Source: Welwitschia mirabilis (taxonomy: Eukaryota > Gnetophyta > Gnetopsida > Welwitschiales). Taken from it: a DNA stretch of 43,237 bases. Shown here in pieces: positions 10,791 through 23,760 of this stretch. Position 1 is the first letter of the stretch. Each line of letters starts with the position of its first letter. The translations under genes and the position numbers were made by a program. The notes beneath the pieces are model-generated. The model did not search any database. It had not been told where the DNA came from and was given only the letters and a program-made list of their open reading frames with translations. The DNA lies in assembly GCA_051453625.1 (NCBI GenBank), contig JBOZIK010000001.1, forward strand, positions 225,924,010-225,967,246, read 5' to 3'.

Positions 10791-10920
10791 TTTGACTAAA
10801 TTCAATTAAATTTAACTAAATTTGATTGACTTTAACTAAGTTTGACTAAATTTTACTAAATTTGACTAATGTTAACTAATTTGAACTAAGTTTAACGAAA
10901 TTTAACTAATTTTAACTATT
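10791..10920. repeat. Thirteen in-phase 10-bp units (TTTGACTAAA type) in the 3' LTR
   Basis: Thirteen successive decamers of the form TTT(G/A)ACTAA(A/T/G) run without any phase slip. Differences are mostly G/A and C/T. The homologous array in the 5' LTR starts near 38,262. A run of T or A recurs every 10 bp, about one helical turn, so bent DNA is a reasonable inference. Confidence 0.9.
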
Positions 10921-10926
10921 TCATGA

Positions 10927-11040
10927 TTTTAGTTTGACTGAATTTGATGACTTATTATTGACTAGAATTAACTTAGCTTAATGGTTTTAGCTTGACTAAG
11001 CTTGATGAATTGGTGTTAACTGAGTTTGACTAAGTTGCCT
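10927..11040. repeat. 58-bp tandem duplication next to the decamer array
   Basis: Two units start at TTTTAGTTTGACTGA (10,927) and TTTTAGCTTGACTAA (10,985) and share the word order TTGACT-TTGATGA-TTGACT/TTAACT. The same pair exists in the other LTR near 38,378-38,500, so the duplication predates insertion of the element. Confidence 0.75.
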
Positions 11041-12600
11041 TTAACATTACAATGTTGTTAAATAGTTTGACAGTTTGACTAAGATTGATACTCAAATTGT
11101 TATAACTGAATTTTATAACCTAAATTTATTTTTAATTAATTTATAATTAAGACTAGAGTATTAATTATCTTAAGAATGTATTGATCAAAGTGTTTAAAAT
11201 CTATCAAGAACTTAAAAAATATTATATGTATTATATTTTAAGAAATCTATTTAAACACAAATGAGTATGCATAGATTAAAATAAATATAAATCAAAAGTA
11301 ATAGCCCAATCTTTGTTAAAATTTTATTGAAATGTGGAATGGCTTAATTCTAGCATAACAATCAATGACTATGAGTCTGATCTATGTGGACATTGTATAT
11401 AGATATTGAAAGTATTCTAAATTTGGGACTAATCAGTTTTTGATTATTCTAATAAAGAATCCTAGTTAGTTAATTTTCAATTTTAGTAATGTATTATAAT
11501 AAATGTAAATTAAATTACTCCCACCCCCTCATCCTTTTTTTAAAGGTTGTAAGAATTCCGTATGAATCAATTATTATTTTAGAAATGATGAAATAAAAAT
11601 TAAAAGCTTAGAAATCAAATTCTAAGGATTCGATTTAAAAGTAATCATGAGACTTAGGAAATACAATTTTTTTTTTGAAAATTATTACATACCATTGTGA
11701 AAATAACAAATAAAAAAGAACGTATTAGTCATAATAATAGACAGTGAAAATGATAGAAAAAGCTTCAGCAAAATGATTTAATTATTTATTTTGTATCAAA
11801 TTAAGTAGCAATGTTTTACAATTGGATTTCTATGTAGAACTTTCTTATAAGACTTTGAAAAATGACTCGAATGAAATGATATTTTATGAAAATGAATACA
11901 TAGACATGAAAATGAAAATGTAAAACCTAAATATTATATAGATGAACATGAATATATAATCTCCTAACATAGACTTTCCTATGTCTTACTTTAAGCATTC
12001 ACTGCTTCTACCAAATGTTCTCTCCTTTCTTTAATTGACTCTTCTTCTAGTTTATGTCTTGTCTTGTGATGATTCTTTTCTCCTTTCCTTTTTAATTCTT
12101 TACTTTTTTTTTTCTCTAAGAAGTAGGTTCTACTTCACTCTCTTCTAATTTTTTAATCTCTTTGAATATTAAGTTTTCTTTAGTTTTAATCCCTAGTAAT
12201 GATCTTTCTTTCTTTCCTTTACCTTCTCCTGAGTTCAAGCTAAAAATCTAAGCCTGATTTAGTGTGCTTTTGATTTGACCTCTAGAAGTGCACGTAAGAT
12301 CTTCCTTTTCTTCCCAAATAGCCTTCTCTTTGATTCCTTTTCTTTTGCATTAAACATTAGCTAGCCTTATTTTTTGACATCTCAGCTATGTATTATAGCT
12401 AGGGATCTTAGTCAGCATCTTTGTTTTTAGTGTGTTAGTGTATCAATTTTTTTTAGTGTATGATGTATTTTACTCTATGCCATCATCCTCATTACTTTCT
12501 TCATCTATCACCTTCATCCATTACTTCCTTTAATGCTGTCAACCATGCTTAGGAGTAACTACCCCTATATGATATAAAAAAAAAAGCCATATTATAGTTG

Positions 12601-15189
12601 CTCCATTTTGATGTGGAGGTGAGTGGAATGAAATCCTATATCAAAACAAAACTAAACACATACCCCCTTTTAGAGCACTAATATGTTTGAGGACCATAAT
12701 AACTTTTTTTTAATTTTTTTAATTTTTCTTTTTTTTAATTTTCTCTTTCTTTTTTGAATTTTCTCTCTTATTTTTTTAAATTTTTTTATTTTTTAATTTT
12801 ATTTTCTTCTTCTTTTTTTAATTCTTTATTTTTTTATCATAACAAAGTTGATGTAATAAAAATGATAACTACTCAAGAGGTAAATGTGAAAGCAGAGGGA
12901 TATTGCTAGTGATATAACTTGGTATGATAAGAGGAATAAATGCAAAAAATGAGAAATAGAAAGGATAAATGACATCTAATCATAATTATGAAAATGGAAA
13001 AGGATGGATTAGGATATGGAATAGTGGTAAGCAAATAAATAAGGATAGGAGATAATGACAATGAAAAATAAATGATTGCTACATCACAAGGTAGTAAAGC
13101 AAGGTGGTGGAAGGGGATGAGTACCAAAGGATAATAACTATGTAAGAAATGGGTTTCATCTTAAGAAAATAAGATAAAAATGCAAAAGTAATTTTGAGGT
13201 GATTGATTACACATACTAAGAAAAGACAGGGGAAGAATGAATAGACAAAAGCATGAAGAAGATTGATTTCTATACCTCTACATGTCAACCTAGCAATGTC
13301 TATTGGTATAGGTTATAAAGTTACTTAATGTAATTGACATGTGGTTCCATGGTAAATGATATAAATTATCATGCAATAAGAATAGTGATTATGAAAATGT
13401 CTATGATCATGCTATGTAATATTAATATAATTTATAGACTATACCTCAATTCAATCATCAATTGCAATAACAAGAAAGATCTTACTAAATTACCATTTAA
13501 TAATTAAGATGTTTTAAATTCTCATGAAGCAATAGTTTCAAGGTTATTAAAAAACCAGGTTAGTGGGGTTTTTGAAAAACATTACTCATTATGATAAGGA
13601 GAGTGCAATCAATACCAAAAGCATAGTAATCCATAAACCAAGACTAGATCATGATCAACTAATATCCTAGTGGAGTTTTCATAGCTATCAATATCACACT
13701 ACCAAATGCTTATCTTAGGAATATTTACCTCAATGCACTTGAAATAGGACATCATGCTTTTTTCTTTTCATTTTTTATTTTTTAATTTTTTGAGTATTGA
13801 CTAATTAACTTGGATTTTTTCTTTTTTATCATTTTTTTTCCTTTTTTTTTGGAACATTGATTAATCATTAGGATTCTAAATTATAAAGATCATAGCTAAA
13901 GATAATTGTCAGATTTGACATAACTGATACTAAGACAAAACAACATAGACAATGGAGTCATAAATATGGGAATATCTTAGGACTAGGTAAAATTCAATGC
14001 TACTACCATAAATGCCCTAAAGTACAAAACTATCTTCATGAAAACTTAAATGTAGTTTAACATAGGATCAAATAAATAAACAATCAAAAAAATAAATGAT
14101 CTTTCTAAGAAATCCTACTAAAACATCATTTAGCTAATTGTGAAGGGAAGATGCACCTCTTGATCAAGAGGATCTTCATACTTAATTGCTTCTATCATGC
14201 TGAGAATATGTTGCTAATTTCAATTATTGTTCATTAATTCTAAGTTTTTCTTAGTATTTAAATTAAGAACTTTAATGAGGTTATTCAAAATACACTTCTT
14301 TATAAGATGAAAACATAGTTACTTAAAAGTCAACTCATTATAAAAATGTACCTAAAGGTTTTAATGAGATAAAGTAATTAGACATAAAGGGTAGAAGAAA
14401 TTTTTGAAGGAAAAATTTAGAAAGATTTAAAAAAAAAATTGAAATAATGCTTTGTTTTTATTTTTTTCTTTTCTTTTTTGTTTTTAAAAATAAAATAAAA
14501 ATGAAAGTCATAAGAAATCGGATTTGGATATGGCCACTAGGATGACAAGAAAGATATGAGTGAAATGGACTAAATAAAATAATGCTAGCAGATGAAGGAT
14601 GTGATAAGATGCATGGTGGAAGGAAGATGTATCCAATAATGTCTGGTGGGATGATGATGGTGGTATATGAATAAGTAAAAAAGGAAGACTCATGTGAGGG
14701 CATTAATTACAATAAGAAAAGGATCAAGTTTGTAATAGCATGGGTTGAGGTGGTATATGTTGTCATCATTTTCTTTCATGAATGGAGCCTTATGAAGTGA
14801 AATGTCAATTATAGAAATAGTAGGACCATGTGGGATAAAGTGATCTATACCACATGCACTTGACCCAGAGCCTCATCCATGTTGTGCATGAAGGTAAGCA
14901 ACATGCATCCTTTCTATGATATAAGAAACATGCTTGGCCATAGTCTATAAAACTTAAACACAAGAAACAGAACATGAAATTTGCATGAAATGTGAAAATG
15001 GCTAAGTTAATCTACATGAAAACCAATGTGCATATACATGAAATATTTCATTGAGAGGATAAATACAATGAAAGATCATGAAAGGTAGCTAATGAAAATG
15101 CAAAAATAACTAAATATCATGTAAAACAAAATGACATATGTCTTGGATTTTATTTGTGTGATAGTAAAGTTAGAGATATAGTAAATTTA
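12601..15189 (-). other. Non-coding 3' region of the Tat element, between pol and the 3' LTR
   Basis: About 2.5 kb separate the end of integrase from the 3' LTR. No domain is recognised in any frame. Long T-rich tracts lie at about 12,700-12,838, 13,757-13,860 and 14,455-14,490 on the plus strand. Minus-strand frames there are low-complexity readings of poly-purine/poly-pyrimidine DNA. Some Tat elements carry an extra gene in this place; nothing here supports one. Confidence 0.5.
13757..13880. repeat. 60-bp tandem duplication with T-rich half
   Basis: Two units share a T-rich tract followed by TTGAGTATTGACTAATTAAC (near 13,790) and TTGGAACATTGATTAATCAT (near 13,850), then GGATT. It lies inside the 3' untranslated part of the Tat element. 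Confidence 0.6.
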
Positions 15190-15368
15190 TTAATTTTCTT
15201 TCTTTGATATCGTTTAAGCTCTTCTATTTGTATGTTTCCTTATTGAATATTTGCAAGATAATAAATGGTTCTAACCAATTTAGTAAAAAAATTAAGGTAT
15301 TTTTGATTAAGTTTACTTTTAACACTAGATCACCTATATTCTAAGACCTTGAATTTACATGTCTGTTG
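15190..15368 (-). pseudogene. Tat integrase C-terminus, separated by the CACTA insertion
   Basis: The minus strand reads RHVNSRS, a stop, then NIGDLVLKVNLIKNT, the 'F.VGDLVL' segment near the end of plant gypsy integrases. It then decays toward 15,190. The upstream half lies beyond the transposon at 23,765 and up. Joining 23,765 directly to 15,368 gives HFHQKLVSNAYNRHVNS in one frame. That shows the two parts were one gene. Confidence 0.8.
15366..15368. repeat. Target-site duplication TTG, left copy
   Basis: This TTG directly precedes the left CACTA terminus; the matching TTG follows the right terminus at 23,762. Deleting the transposon and one copy restores the integrase frame, which supports the call far beyond a chance 3-bp match. 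Confidence 0.85.
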
Positions 15369-15384
15369 TACTACAAGAAAAATA

Positions 15385-15790
15385 ACCTTTTAAGGTTACT
15401 ATTTAAATAAATGCATTAATTATAGGGCTTTCTAAGGCATTCATTTTAATAAACACCTTAAATAAAAATATAATAATTCTTTTAAGGAATTTGTTTAAAT
15501 AAACATCTTAAAACCCTTTATCAACTATTTTTAAGATGTTTCTAAAAAACACGCCTTAAAAATATGGTGTTTATTGATAATAGAAGGGTTTTTTTTTGAT
15601 CTTTTAAGGCATTTAATAGGAAAAATGCTGTAAAAGCTAGATTATAGTTACATTATAGTTTTTGATGTTTTAAGACATTTAACTAAACAAACATCATAAA
15701 AGCACATTAAAGTTTTTTGATCTACTAAGGCATTTAACAAAACAAATTTTGTAAATGACCACCAAAAGTTTTTGATCATTTAACATAACA
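15385..15790. repeat. Left subterminal repeat array of the CACTA element
   Basis: Words such as TTTTAAGGCATTTA and AAACACCTTAAA recur about every 35-60 bp in both orientations (near 15,387, 15,432, 15,492, 15,604, 15,668, 15,728). Subterminal arrays of this kind bind the element's own transposase-associated protein in studied CACTA elements. That role is inferred here. Confidence 0.75.
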
Positions 15791-15820
15791 AACACTATAC
15801 AAAGTAGGTTTTTAAAGTTA

Positions 15821-16126
15821 TGCATTGCCAAAAATAAAGAATCATACGTTTTTTCAAAAAAGAAACAACATGAACTAAAAGTTATTTTGTGCATTAACTA
15901 GAATTGACTTTCTAAGTTTCTTTGACCATTTTCTAAGTGGTGCCTTCAATATCCAAGAGAATTGCCATATGAAAATCATGCATTGTCAAAAATAAAACAA
16001 TCACACATGTTTTATAAAAACACACCTTGCAAGTTATAAGTTCTCTTGTGTGTTAAGAATTAGCTCTCTAATTTTTCCCATGCATTTTCTAGGCAGCCCC
16101 TCAATCTTCAAGAGAAACACTGTATG
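15821..16126. repeat. 158-bp diverged tandem duplication inside the CACTA element
   Basis: Two units start TGCATTGCCAAAAATAAA (15,821) and TGCATTGTCAAAAATAAA (15,979). Both run through CATTTTCTA, then CAAT(A/C)T(C/T)CAAGAGAA. They are only moderately similar, so the duplication is old. A 66-codon minus-strand frame over the first unit is not kept in the second and is not a gene. Confidence 0.75.
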
Positions 16127-19091
16127 ATAAAAGGGCTAAAAGCTCTGCAAAATTAATGAGAAAAGGGAAAATTAGAGAATGATGTGTTTGTGCTAGGCCA
16201 CATTCTTGTTCAAGCCCTTGGAACCCTATTGTCTTCATCATTCATATAGGTGAGCAATCGATCTTCTTGTTAGAGAATTACATGGTATCTATAGGAAAAA
16301 AACCAAGGTTGTAAATATTAGCATTACATTTTATTAGGTTATAACTACATTTGATTTTCTTATAGTCCATGAAAATACATCCCATCATGTTATTACACTG
16401 CATTATCAGATAATTATGAATTATAAGATTTTTTCTTAAAATTATTAATAATAAAAGCTTTTTATTTATGAAAGTTTTTATCTCTCTATAGGAACACAGA
16501 CTTGAGTATCATTGTCTAGCAAAACTAGTGGATTAACAGCAAAGTAGTACAAAGCCTTATAGGCATAAAATTTTTTTTTGCCATCTAGAATTATTCATCA
16601 AGAGTTTATTGTATCATAATAGATCCATGTCTTTTCTAGGATTTCTAGAACTGTGAAAGAGTGTATTGGTTTTCCAATTAAATATTTTTATCAAGAAAGA
16701 GAACAATGGAGAAACAAAGGGGGATAAAAATAATAGGATTTCAAAGAAGCCCAGCTAAAGGCAAAAGAGTAGGTAAAATACACTTTAGCTCTCAAACATA
16801 AAACTATAATTAAAACAAAGTAATCTTTAAAAGGTAGAGCAAAAATCATATTGTTTATTTCTTTACTTATTGGATCTTATAGTAGAATCAATGTTCCTTT
16901 TTCTCATGGAAGCAATTAGCTTATCACAGTTTTAATTTAAGGCCCTATGTTCAAGAAAAACTAATTACTTTCTATGATAAACAATTACTGAGCCATAGTG
17001 GAATGCTACTAGTAATAACAATATTAAATTTGATACTTAAAAGCTTAGCATACCTATACTCTTTACATGAAGTAATTAGATAATTTACATAAAATAACTA
17101 AGGATTTCACAAATGTCTTTGTTTTAATTCATGTGTGATATATTACTTTAGATGCTAGTAACATTATGTCATTTCACATAAGACCCATTTCATGTAGATT
17201 ATGCTATCATATGATAATATTACTTGACTGTAATATGTGATATTACCAAATCAAAATGTTTACCACAATGAATAAGGACATGAGTTATGTTTCATAGTTA
17301 AATTCATAAGCTAATATGAAAATATCACCAATACTAGGGTATGAATCTTAGGTCTTTATTCTATTTTTTATTTTAAGGACATTTTAACAAAACCTAATAT
17401 CAAGCAATTTAAATCCATGATATTTATTACTAGACTAGATGTGAAATTTTCCTACCATCTCAATGCCTCTGATAAGATCTTCCTTATCTCCATTCTACAC
17501 CCATAGTTTGATAATGGTTGGTCTTTCTTAACTAGTATTTCTCCCATTACATATTACATTTTTCTATCTCTTATTGCTTTTTATTCTAAATGATTTCTTC
17601 AAGATCTTATGAGAATAAACATTGGAAAGCTAATCTTAGATGCACAAGGCTTGAAAAACCATTGATAAGTTTGAAAACATAATGTATAAAGGTACTAACT
17701 CATTTATCAATAGCCCATTCATTTACTTATTAAAAAATTGCTTTTCATCTAAAGGTAGAAATATAGATCTCTTTCTAAGTAGTCTATTTAAATCCTTAAT
17801 GTTTTTGGTGCTCTATTCTGTTTTATTTTTATTTTTGTTTGGTGTGCGGTATGTCTATGTGCCATCTTATTAAATGTGTTTTTTCTTATTTTTATGAATT
17901 TATGTTTACATGAATACATTAAAAGGAAATAAAAGAATTATGACTGCAAATTCAAACTAACATATAATTTGTATTATCTTAAAACAAAAAGCTTTGAATT
18001 TTATCAACAACATTTTCCAAGTACCAAATCTTTTAATTGTCTTTTAGAAAGGCCACTCAATATATGAGAGAATTCAAATCCATTTCCTTTTCATTTTTAA
18101 TGTACCTAACTTTATTTCTTCATTGCAACATTCTCTATTATAATTCCATTCTATTTTGCTTATGTAAAAACCATACATTTTGTATTCAACTACATTTTCC
18201 AAAAAAAAGGTCATGTCTAAAAAGGAACAAGAAAAGGAAAAAGCTTTACATAAAAACACTTAACTTATAAATTCCTACTAACATGAACATAGGCCTTGTT
18301 GTTTCTGAAACCTAGCCATTATCATATGAAAATACACTTGATGTAGAGATTGGACAGAATAAGAAACTAGAGGTATGAAAGATAATAAAACTAATTCCAC
18401 TAGTGCCATCAAATGTAAGATCTTTTACAAAAGAAGAAAAAAATGAAAGAATCATATTAGAGAAGGAGAAAATTTAAAGACACTTTGAAGTAAAATTATT
18501 TTCTAGATTATTAGTATTTTAATTAATTCATTTTGTATGAATTAGTTGTGAGTGCCACATTTGTTAAAAGCACAAATATAGAAACTCTCATTAAAACATT
18601 GTTTATTAGTCATATTTGAGTCTAGTAGGCAAGTTCCTTTAATATCCTTGAATTTCATAGTGAATAATTACTGATAAAAATGGAATGTATCTCAGATGTT
18701 AAGGTGACAACCTTAGAATTAAAGAAAGGAGGAGTAATAAAGGAATGGTAAAGAAGGTGAATGTTGAAGAGTCCATTCAAATTTTAAGAAGAATGATATC
18801 CCATTGTAAATCCATGGAGACATAAAAATAAGAAATATTAAATTGTAGTGAAGGGCAACTAAAAATATAATGAATATAATATAGAGGCAGATAATGTTTA
18901 TGAGAAAGAATATTTATAAAGTATATAAATAAAATTGATAAAAGTGATAATGTAAATCTTAGTAACCTTAATGCTAATTTAAGATTTTAGTTCTTTGTGA
19001 ATGGGATAAAGAAGGCTCAAAATCATGTTGGATTAGAGGAAATAGAGGAGACAGTGGAATTTTTTAAAAGGTTTATTAGCTTCATGGCCAG
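16127..19091. other. CACTA interior, left part: no gene recognised
   Basis: Dense stops in all frames. Frames of 61-77 codons at 17,682-17,873, 18,037-18,270 and 18,074-18,259 (opposite strands) have no family resemblance, and the last two overlap each other. A word CATATAGGTGAGC near 16,244 resembles a splice donor but has no exon to attach to. Confidence 0.5.
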
Positions 19092-19220
19092 AGCATGTAA
19101 AACTTGAGGGAATAAGAAGGGGGATAATAAAGATTTTTTTCTAGTTCAATATGGTAGCATGTAAAACTTGAGGGAATAAGAAGGGGGATAACAAAGATTT
19201 TTTTTCTAGTTTAATATGGT
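19092..19220. repeat. 64-bp near-identical tandem duplication in the CACTA interior
   Basis: The units start AGCATGTAAAACTTGAGGGA at 19,092 and 19,156 and differ at only two or three positions, such as ATAATAAAG against ATAACAAAG. Surrounding repeats are far more diverged, so this copy event is recent or was a sequence-assembly slip. Confidence 0.9.
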
Positions 19221-22200
19221 GGAAAAGCTAAATAAAACTTTCCTACTAACTAACTACATTGGTGAATCAATAAGAAAATTTTACAAATTTATGCAATATC
19301 AGAATTCTATCATTGAATATACAAAAAAAATCATAAGCAATCACCTAGGGTGATTGCTATGGAATAAATAATAGAGCAAGTAGTTAAATACATTAAGGAA
19401 GTGAGATATGGCATTCAAGATAAATGACATTGCCAAAATAAAAATTAATAAAATGTCAAAGACAAAAATTATTAAGAGCTAAAATACAAAGGATGATAAA
19501 TTTTGTAGGTCATCTAATGGATTAAAAAAAAGAAAATCTCTCTATTAATAAAAAATAATAACAAGACTACATTTAGGCCATCATCTTCTATAAAGTAAGA
19601 TGTTATTAGATGTTGTTGATCTACAAATTTTATCATTTTATTAGGTTACTAGTGATTATGAAGCAGTGAAAGATGCACTTGTTTAGATTTTAAGAAGATT
19701 ATGAAAAAATCTTTATAGTGATAAATATATCCTAGTTGCCTGATCTAGATTTTACACTAATTCATTGCCTCTAGTTAGTGCATCTGTTCCTCCATGTAGA
19801 GGAAGATCTAAACCTGTATTACTACCCTAAATGTATTCTCCTCTTAGGATATTAATACCTAATATTAAACCATTAGCACACCTTCCATTGAATAATGATT
19901 GTCCATAATATGCACCCAATCTTTAGAGGCCTATTTATTTAATTCATAAGATTAAGAAGCCATCATCATCTAGCACCTAGGGAATGTAAGTAAACAATTT
20001 AAAATATTTTTCATTAAATTAATTTGAGGTAGTGATTTTTGTCTAGTTTATTATTACCTAAGAAAATTAATTAGTTTCTTCTTTTTTTTCTTAAGGGTAT
20101 TATTGGCATAGCTAGTAGAAGTATGCTTGATTATCTTAAGACTTTTCTACTAGAACTAGTTTGAAGATGTTGTTTTATAATCTTCTTGCATCTAATTATT
20201 ATGTTATCTAGTGGTTATATTATGTAGTTTTTATATTACTATGTATTATTATTTTGAAAGGGTTACATTGAAAATTTAATGTTATACATGCAAGTTAGTT
20301 AGCAGTTATTACCAACACTACTATGAAATTACATGTTCGTGAGCATATAATAGGTTCCATTTATGACAAGAATATTATAAATTTAAATAAAATAAGATAG
20401 ATTTAGTTAAATAAAGTAATAATCAACTTGTACTTTTAAATCTCTAGAGATTTTTTGGATGCTATATGACTAATATTATGTAATCTTAGATTTCTAGTGC
20501 AAAGGTTATTATGCATGATTCTAAACTTGGGATGTCCAATTCTATGGTTCTAATCTCTAGAATACCAGAAAAAACAAAAGCTACCCAAATCCTTCTACAA
20601 GCCTTCATTATTAGTGGACAGTCTTCTTCATAATGATCTAGAAATCTTATGGTACTATTAATTTATCAATTCTTGTAGGTAGTTCCTTTTCATTTGAAAC
20701 TTTTTTGTCTTCTTTGAATTAAACAAGAAATTTCCTTTTCTAGATAAACAATTCAAAATAAAACTTTTCAGATGCCTTCTTTCATTACATTTTTACCACT
20801 ACACTTAGTAGCCTAAGGTCAAGAACAAATGAAGATGAAGAGATAAATAAATATTCTATATGTGATACAAAACAAAAACAATTTGAGTATGGAGAACCTA
20901 ATGGAAAAATTTAGGAGCTAAATCAAAATTGTACATATTACACAGTACACACATTAATTATTTAAAGTGAATATTTTGAAAATAAAAAAACAGATCTTTG
21001 GATTCTTTAAATTGAGACTCTTTAAGCATGTAATACCTATCTTAGAACCCTAGCTTCTAGACAATAGTTTATTTATTTTCATTAGAAGCTAATAGTAAAA
21101 ATAATAATTTTATAATGATAAACTAATAATAGAGATGTAAATGAGATAACACCAAAAGTTTTAATATTAAGTATGTTTGGAGTTTAACTTCTTATCTTGT
21201 TGAGTAGGTTTGAAACTAGAATTTTTATCTTATGTAAAAATAAAATATTTGGTTTATTAAATATTCCATGAGATTGTGAATGTTATTTCTATAAATAATT
21301 TCAATAATCTGATTTTAATCATGTCCACTCAAATGCAACCAAAGTCAATCAAATCCTAACATCAAGGATTTTGTGATTTATATATTAGACTCTAAATAGT
21401 TGAATTAACCTAAATAAATTAACTTATAATTCCCATAAGAATTTAACTTAATGTTAATAATGATCATTTACATATTTTATTCTAATGTTTTATTTATTTT
21501 ATTTGAGCACATATGTGCTATTGACTTTGATTCAAATGAAAGGTATTTATTTCTTCTTTTAAATAAGATTTTATTATTATGTATCCAAGGATTGTACTCT
21601 TTATTATCCATTATTAAACTAGATGAAGTGCCTATTGTAACATGTTATTATCTTTTTAAGCTATACCTTTTGCGCTAATAATGTAGCTTTTGTAGAAGTA
21701 TGGAGTTTTAAGTTATATGCCTAATTGGAATGTATATGCTTCATGATACTTAATCTTGGAGCTATGTGCAATACCCATGTTTTTGGAGTATTCTGATATA
21801 AGTTTTATGCATTACCTAAATAAGTATTTTTTCTCTTTCTTTTGTCATTTTTAGCTTTGTGTGATGAAGGCTTGTTCTTAACAACATGCACTTGTAATAT
21901 TTATTCAACCCAACAATCTTTTATGATTTGTATAGTAAGTTTGATAAGGGCCTAAGATCTTATTATTACACTTCCATTCTCCCATTGGTAATGGAAGTTT
22001 CATGACTTATCAAAGTTGATGACTATGACATCCAAGTATATGATAGTAATTATCAAGCTTTCTCATTCATAAGAATTTTTTTCTTTTCCTTCACATCCTT
22101 ATTATTTAAGAATTTTAATAGTATTTATTTCTTTAGCTTTATTCAATGTTATTACTTTATTGTTTTACTTTTTGACATTCTTTTTAAGAGTTTTGTTAAT

Positions 22201-23439
22201 GGCGGGTTTCACTATTAGATATTATAGTGGTGGTAAGGGATAGTTTAGGTCTTAGAAGCTTGATTTTAGGTTTAGAATATTTTCACAACTTTTATTTTAC
22301 CTTGGCATTCATTTTTATCTTGGAATAGGATGTTTCTTAACTTTTCTTTTGAACTTTCTATTATCTTTAGGTTTTTTTGAAAGTAGTTTAAGAGGATGTA
22401 GTCAGGTATTTTACTTTTAATTTTAGAGGAATGGTTTTATTATTGTTTCACTTCCTTATGAAGGTGGTTGTATTTCTTATGGACAACTTTGAATATTGTG
22501 GTTGGTTCTATATGTTTGGTCTTTAATATTTCTTGAATAATCTATTTTTTCTTTTTTGAATCATAGTAGTGTATGGTACATTTCTATTGTTTAATATGCT
22601 GTAGGAGTGTAGAGTTAATTGAATGCTTTCAAATGGAATTCCATTTATATGTTGATATCGTTTTCAAGTAGGTTATAAATGTTTATAATGAACAATAGTG
22701 GATTTAATCTTATGTTTTAGATGAATTAAAAATTGCATGGAAATATTGGATGGTTTCATGTTTAAACTTATGTAGTGGGATTCAAAGTCAGTAGGAGCAT
22801 GAAAGCTACACAATGATAGGAGATTTTTTAATAAGTTTTTTTAATTTCCTTTTAATATTAAATTTTTTATATCATTTCTTGGAAATTTTGTATTTTGTAT
22901 AGAGGCTATATGAATAGTTGAGAAAGTTGCTTTTAAACTGACTAGAAAAAGTAATTCTTTGAAGATGGGAGAATACCATGATTAAATTGTCTTAATATGT
23001 TTTTGCTTGTGTTATTATTAGAGGGTTTTTAAAGATTATTTAAATATTTTTCTAATATTTTTTTACTTGTACTATATGACTAATTGAAATCCCACTTTAA
23101 AAATATTATAGTAAAAATATATTAGTGAGTATTACACATTGAATATACAAATTGAAATTTTTATTATGTAAACTTATTTCATTAGATAGTAATGATTAGT
23201 AATATGATTAAGTTATTATCATTAAGAGAAATTATTATTTTCTTAATATCTAATGCTTTAATTAAGCCTATTTTCCATTTTTCATCCTCTTTTCAAAATT
23301 ACCTTACACTAATTGTATTTACACATGAAGTTAATAACCTATTCTATTATGGATAGTGCTACTAGAATTCCCAAAAAAAACATCATTTTAGTGGATTTTA
23401 TTTCATTTAGTTAGTTCTATGTAGTCATTTCCCCCCCAA
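19221..23439. other. CACTA interior, right part: no gene recognised
   Basis: Plus-strand fragments at about 19,200-20,000 read like an eroded protein in two frames (for example YIGESIRKFYKFMQYQ near 19,255-19,305), but I cannot match them to TNPA, TNP2 or Transposase_24 with confidence. The frame at 21,451-21,678 (75 codons) is hydrophobic, A/T-driven and unsupported. Confidence 0.45.
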
Positions 23440-23760
23440 AGTTAAACCTTTTGTGGCATTTATCTAGTAAAATGCCTTAAAATCTTTTGAAACATTTATT
23501 TGCTAAGGCATTTATGCTATAAAATTCCTCAAAAGACTTTTAAGGCATTTTAGTAGATAACCTCCTCAAATTATTTTGAGGTATTTCTTGGAAAAATGCC
23601 TTAAAATATGTTTGAAGGCATTTTCATTAAAACACCATAGAAATGACTTAGAAGAATGTAGGCTTTTAAGGTAATGCTTTTTAAGGTGTTTTGTGAAGAA
23701 ACATCTTAGAAGATTTTAAGGTGTTTTAGAAATGTCTTAAAAGCCTATATTTCGTATCGT
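23440..23760. repeat. Right subterminal repeat array of the CACTA element
   Basis: At least eight AAGGCATTT, AATGCCTTAAAA or AAGGTGTTTT words occur in both orientations. They match the left array and end at the right terminus. Together with the terminal sequences they define the transposon. Confidence 0.75.

Larger units (their letters stand above)
10681..12600 (-). repeat. 3' LTR of the Tat element (about 1.9 kb)
   Basis: It aligns with 38,165-40,212 along its length. Shared landmarks are the decamer array, AACCTAAATTTATTTTT near 11,120, GAGTATGCATAGATTAAAA near 11,265, AACAATCAATGACTA near 11,360, a C-rich tract near 11,520, and CATGCTTAGGAGTAA near 12,545. The low end follows from where homology starts (CTATAGATAAG). 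The high end is uncertain between about 12,599 and 12,660, where a tract TACCCCCTTTTAG could be the minus-strand polypurine tract AAAAGGGGGTA. Confidence 0.82.

Noticed and set aside
12906-13288. Overlapping minus-strand frames rich in Ser, Leu, Ile and Phe
   Set aside because: They read purine-rich plus-strand DNA in two overlapping frames and have no domain. The hydrophobic look comes from base composition.
14458-14703. Two overlapping minus-strand frames of 81 and 61 codons
   Set aside because: They share the same bases in different frames, and the composition is that of a low-complexity tract.
16230-16260. Splice donor GGTGAGC as part of a host gene
   Set aside because: No coding exon could be found on either side, and it lies inside the CACTA element.
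19080-20000. Plus-strand CACTA transposase (Transposase_24 or TNP2)
   Set aside because: A few short fragments look protein-like, but I could not align any stretch of more than about 15 residues to these families with confidence.
21451-21678. 75-codon hydrophobic plus-strand frame
   Set aside because: It lies in the CACTA interior with no neighbouring exon, and its Leu/Ile/Tyr content follows from A/T richness.
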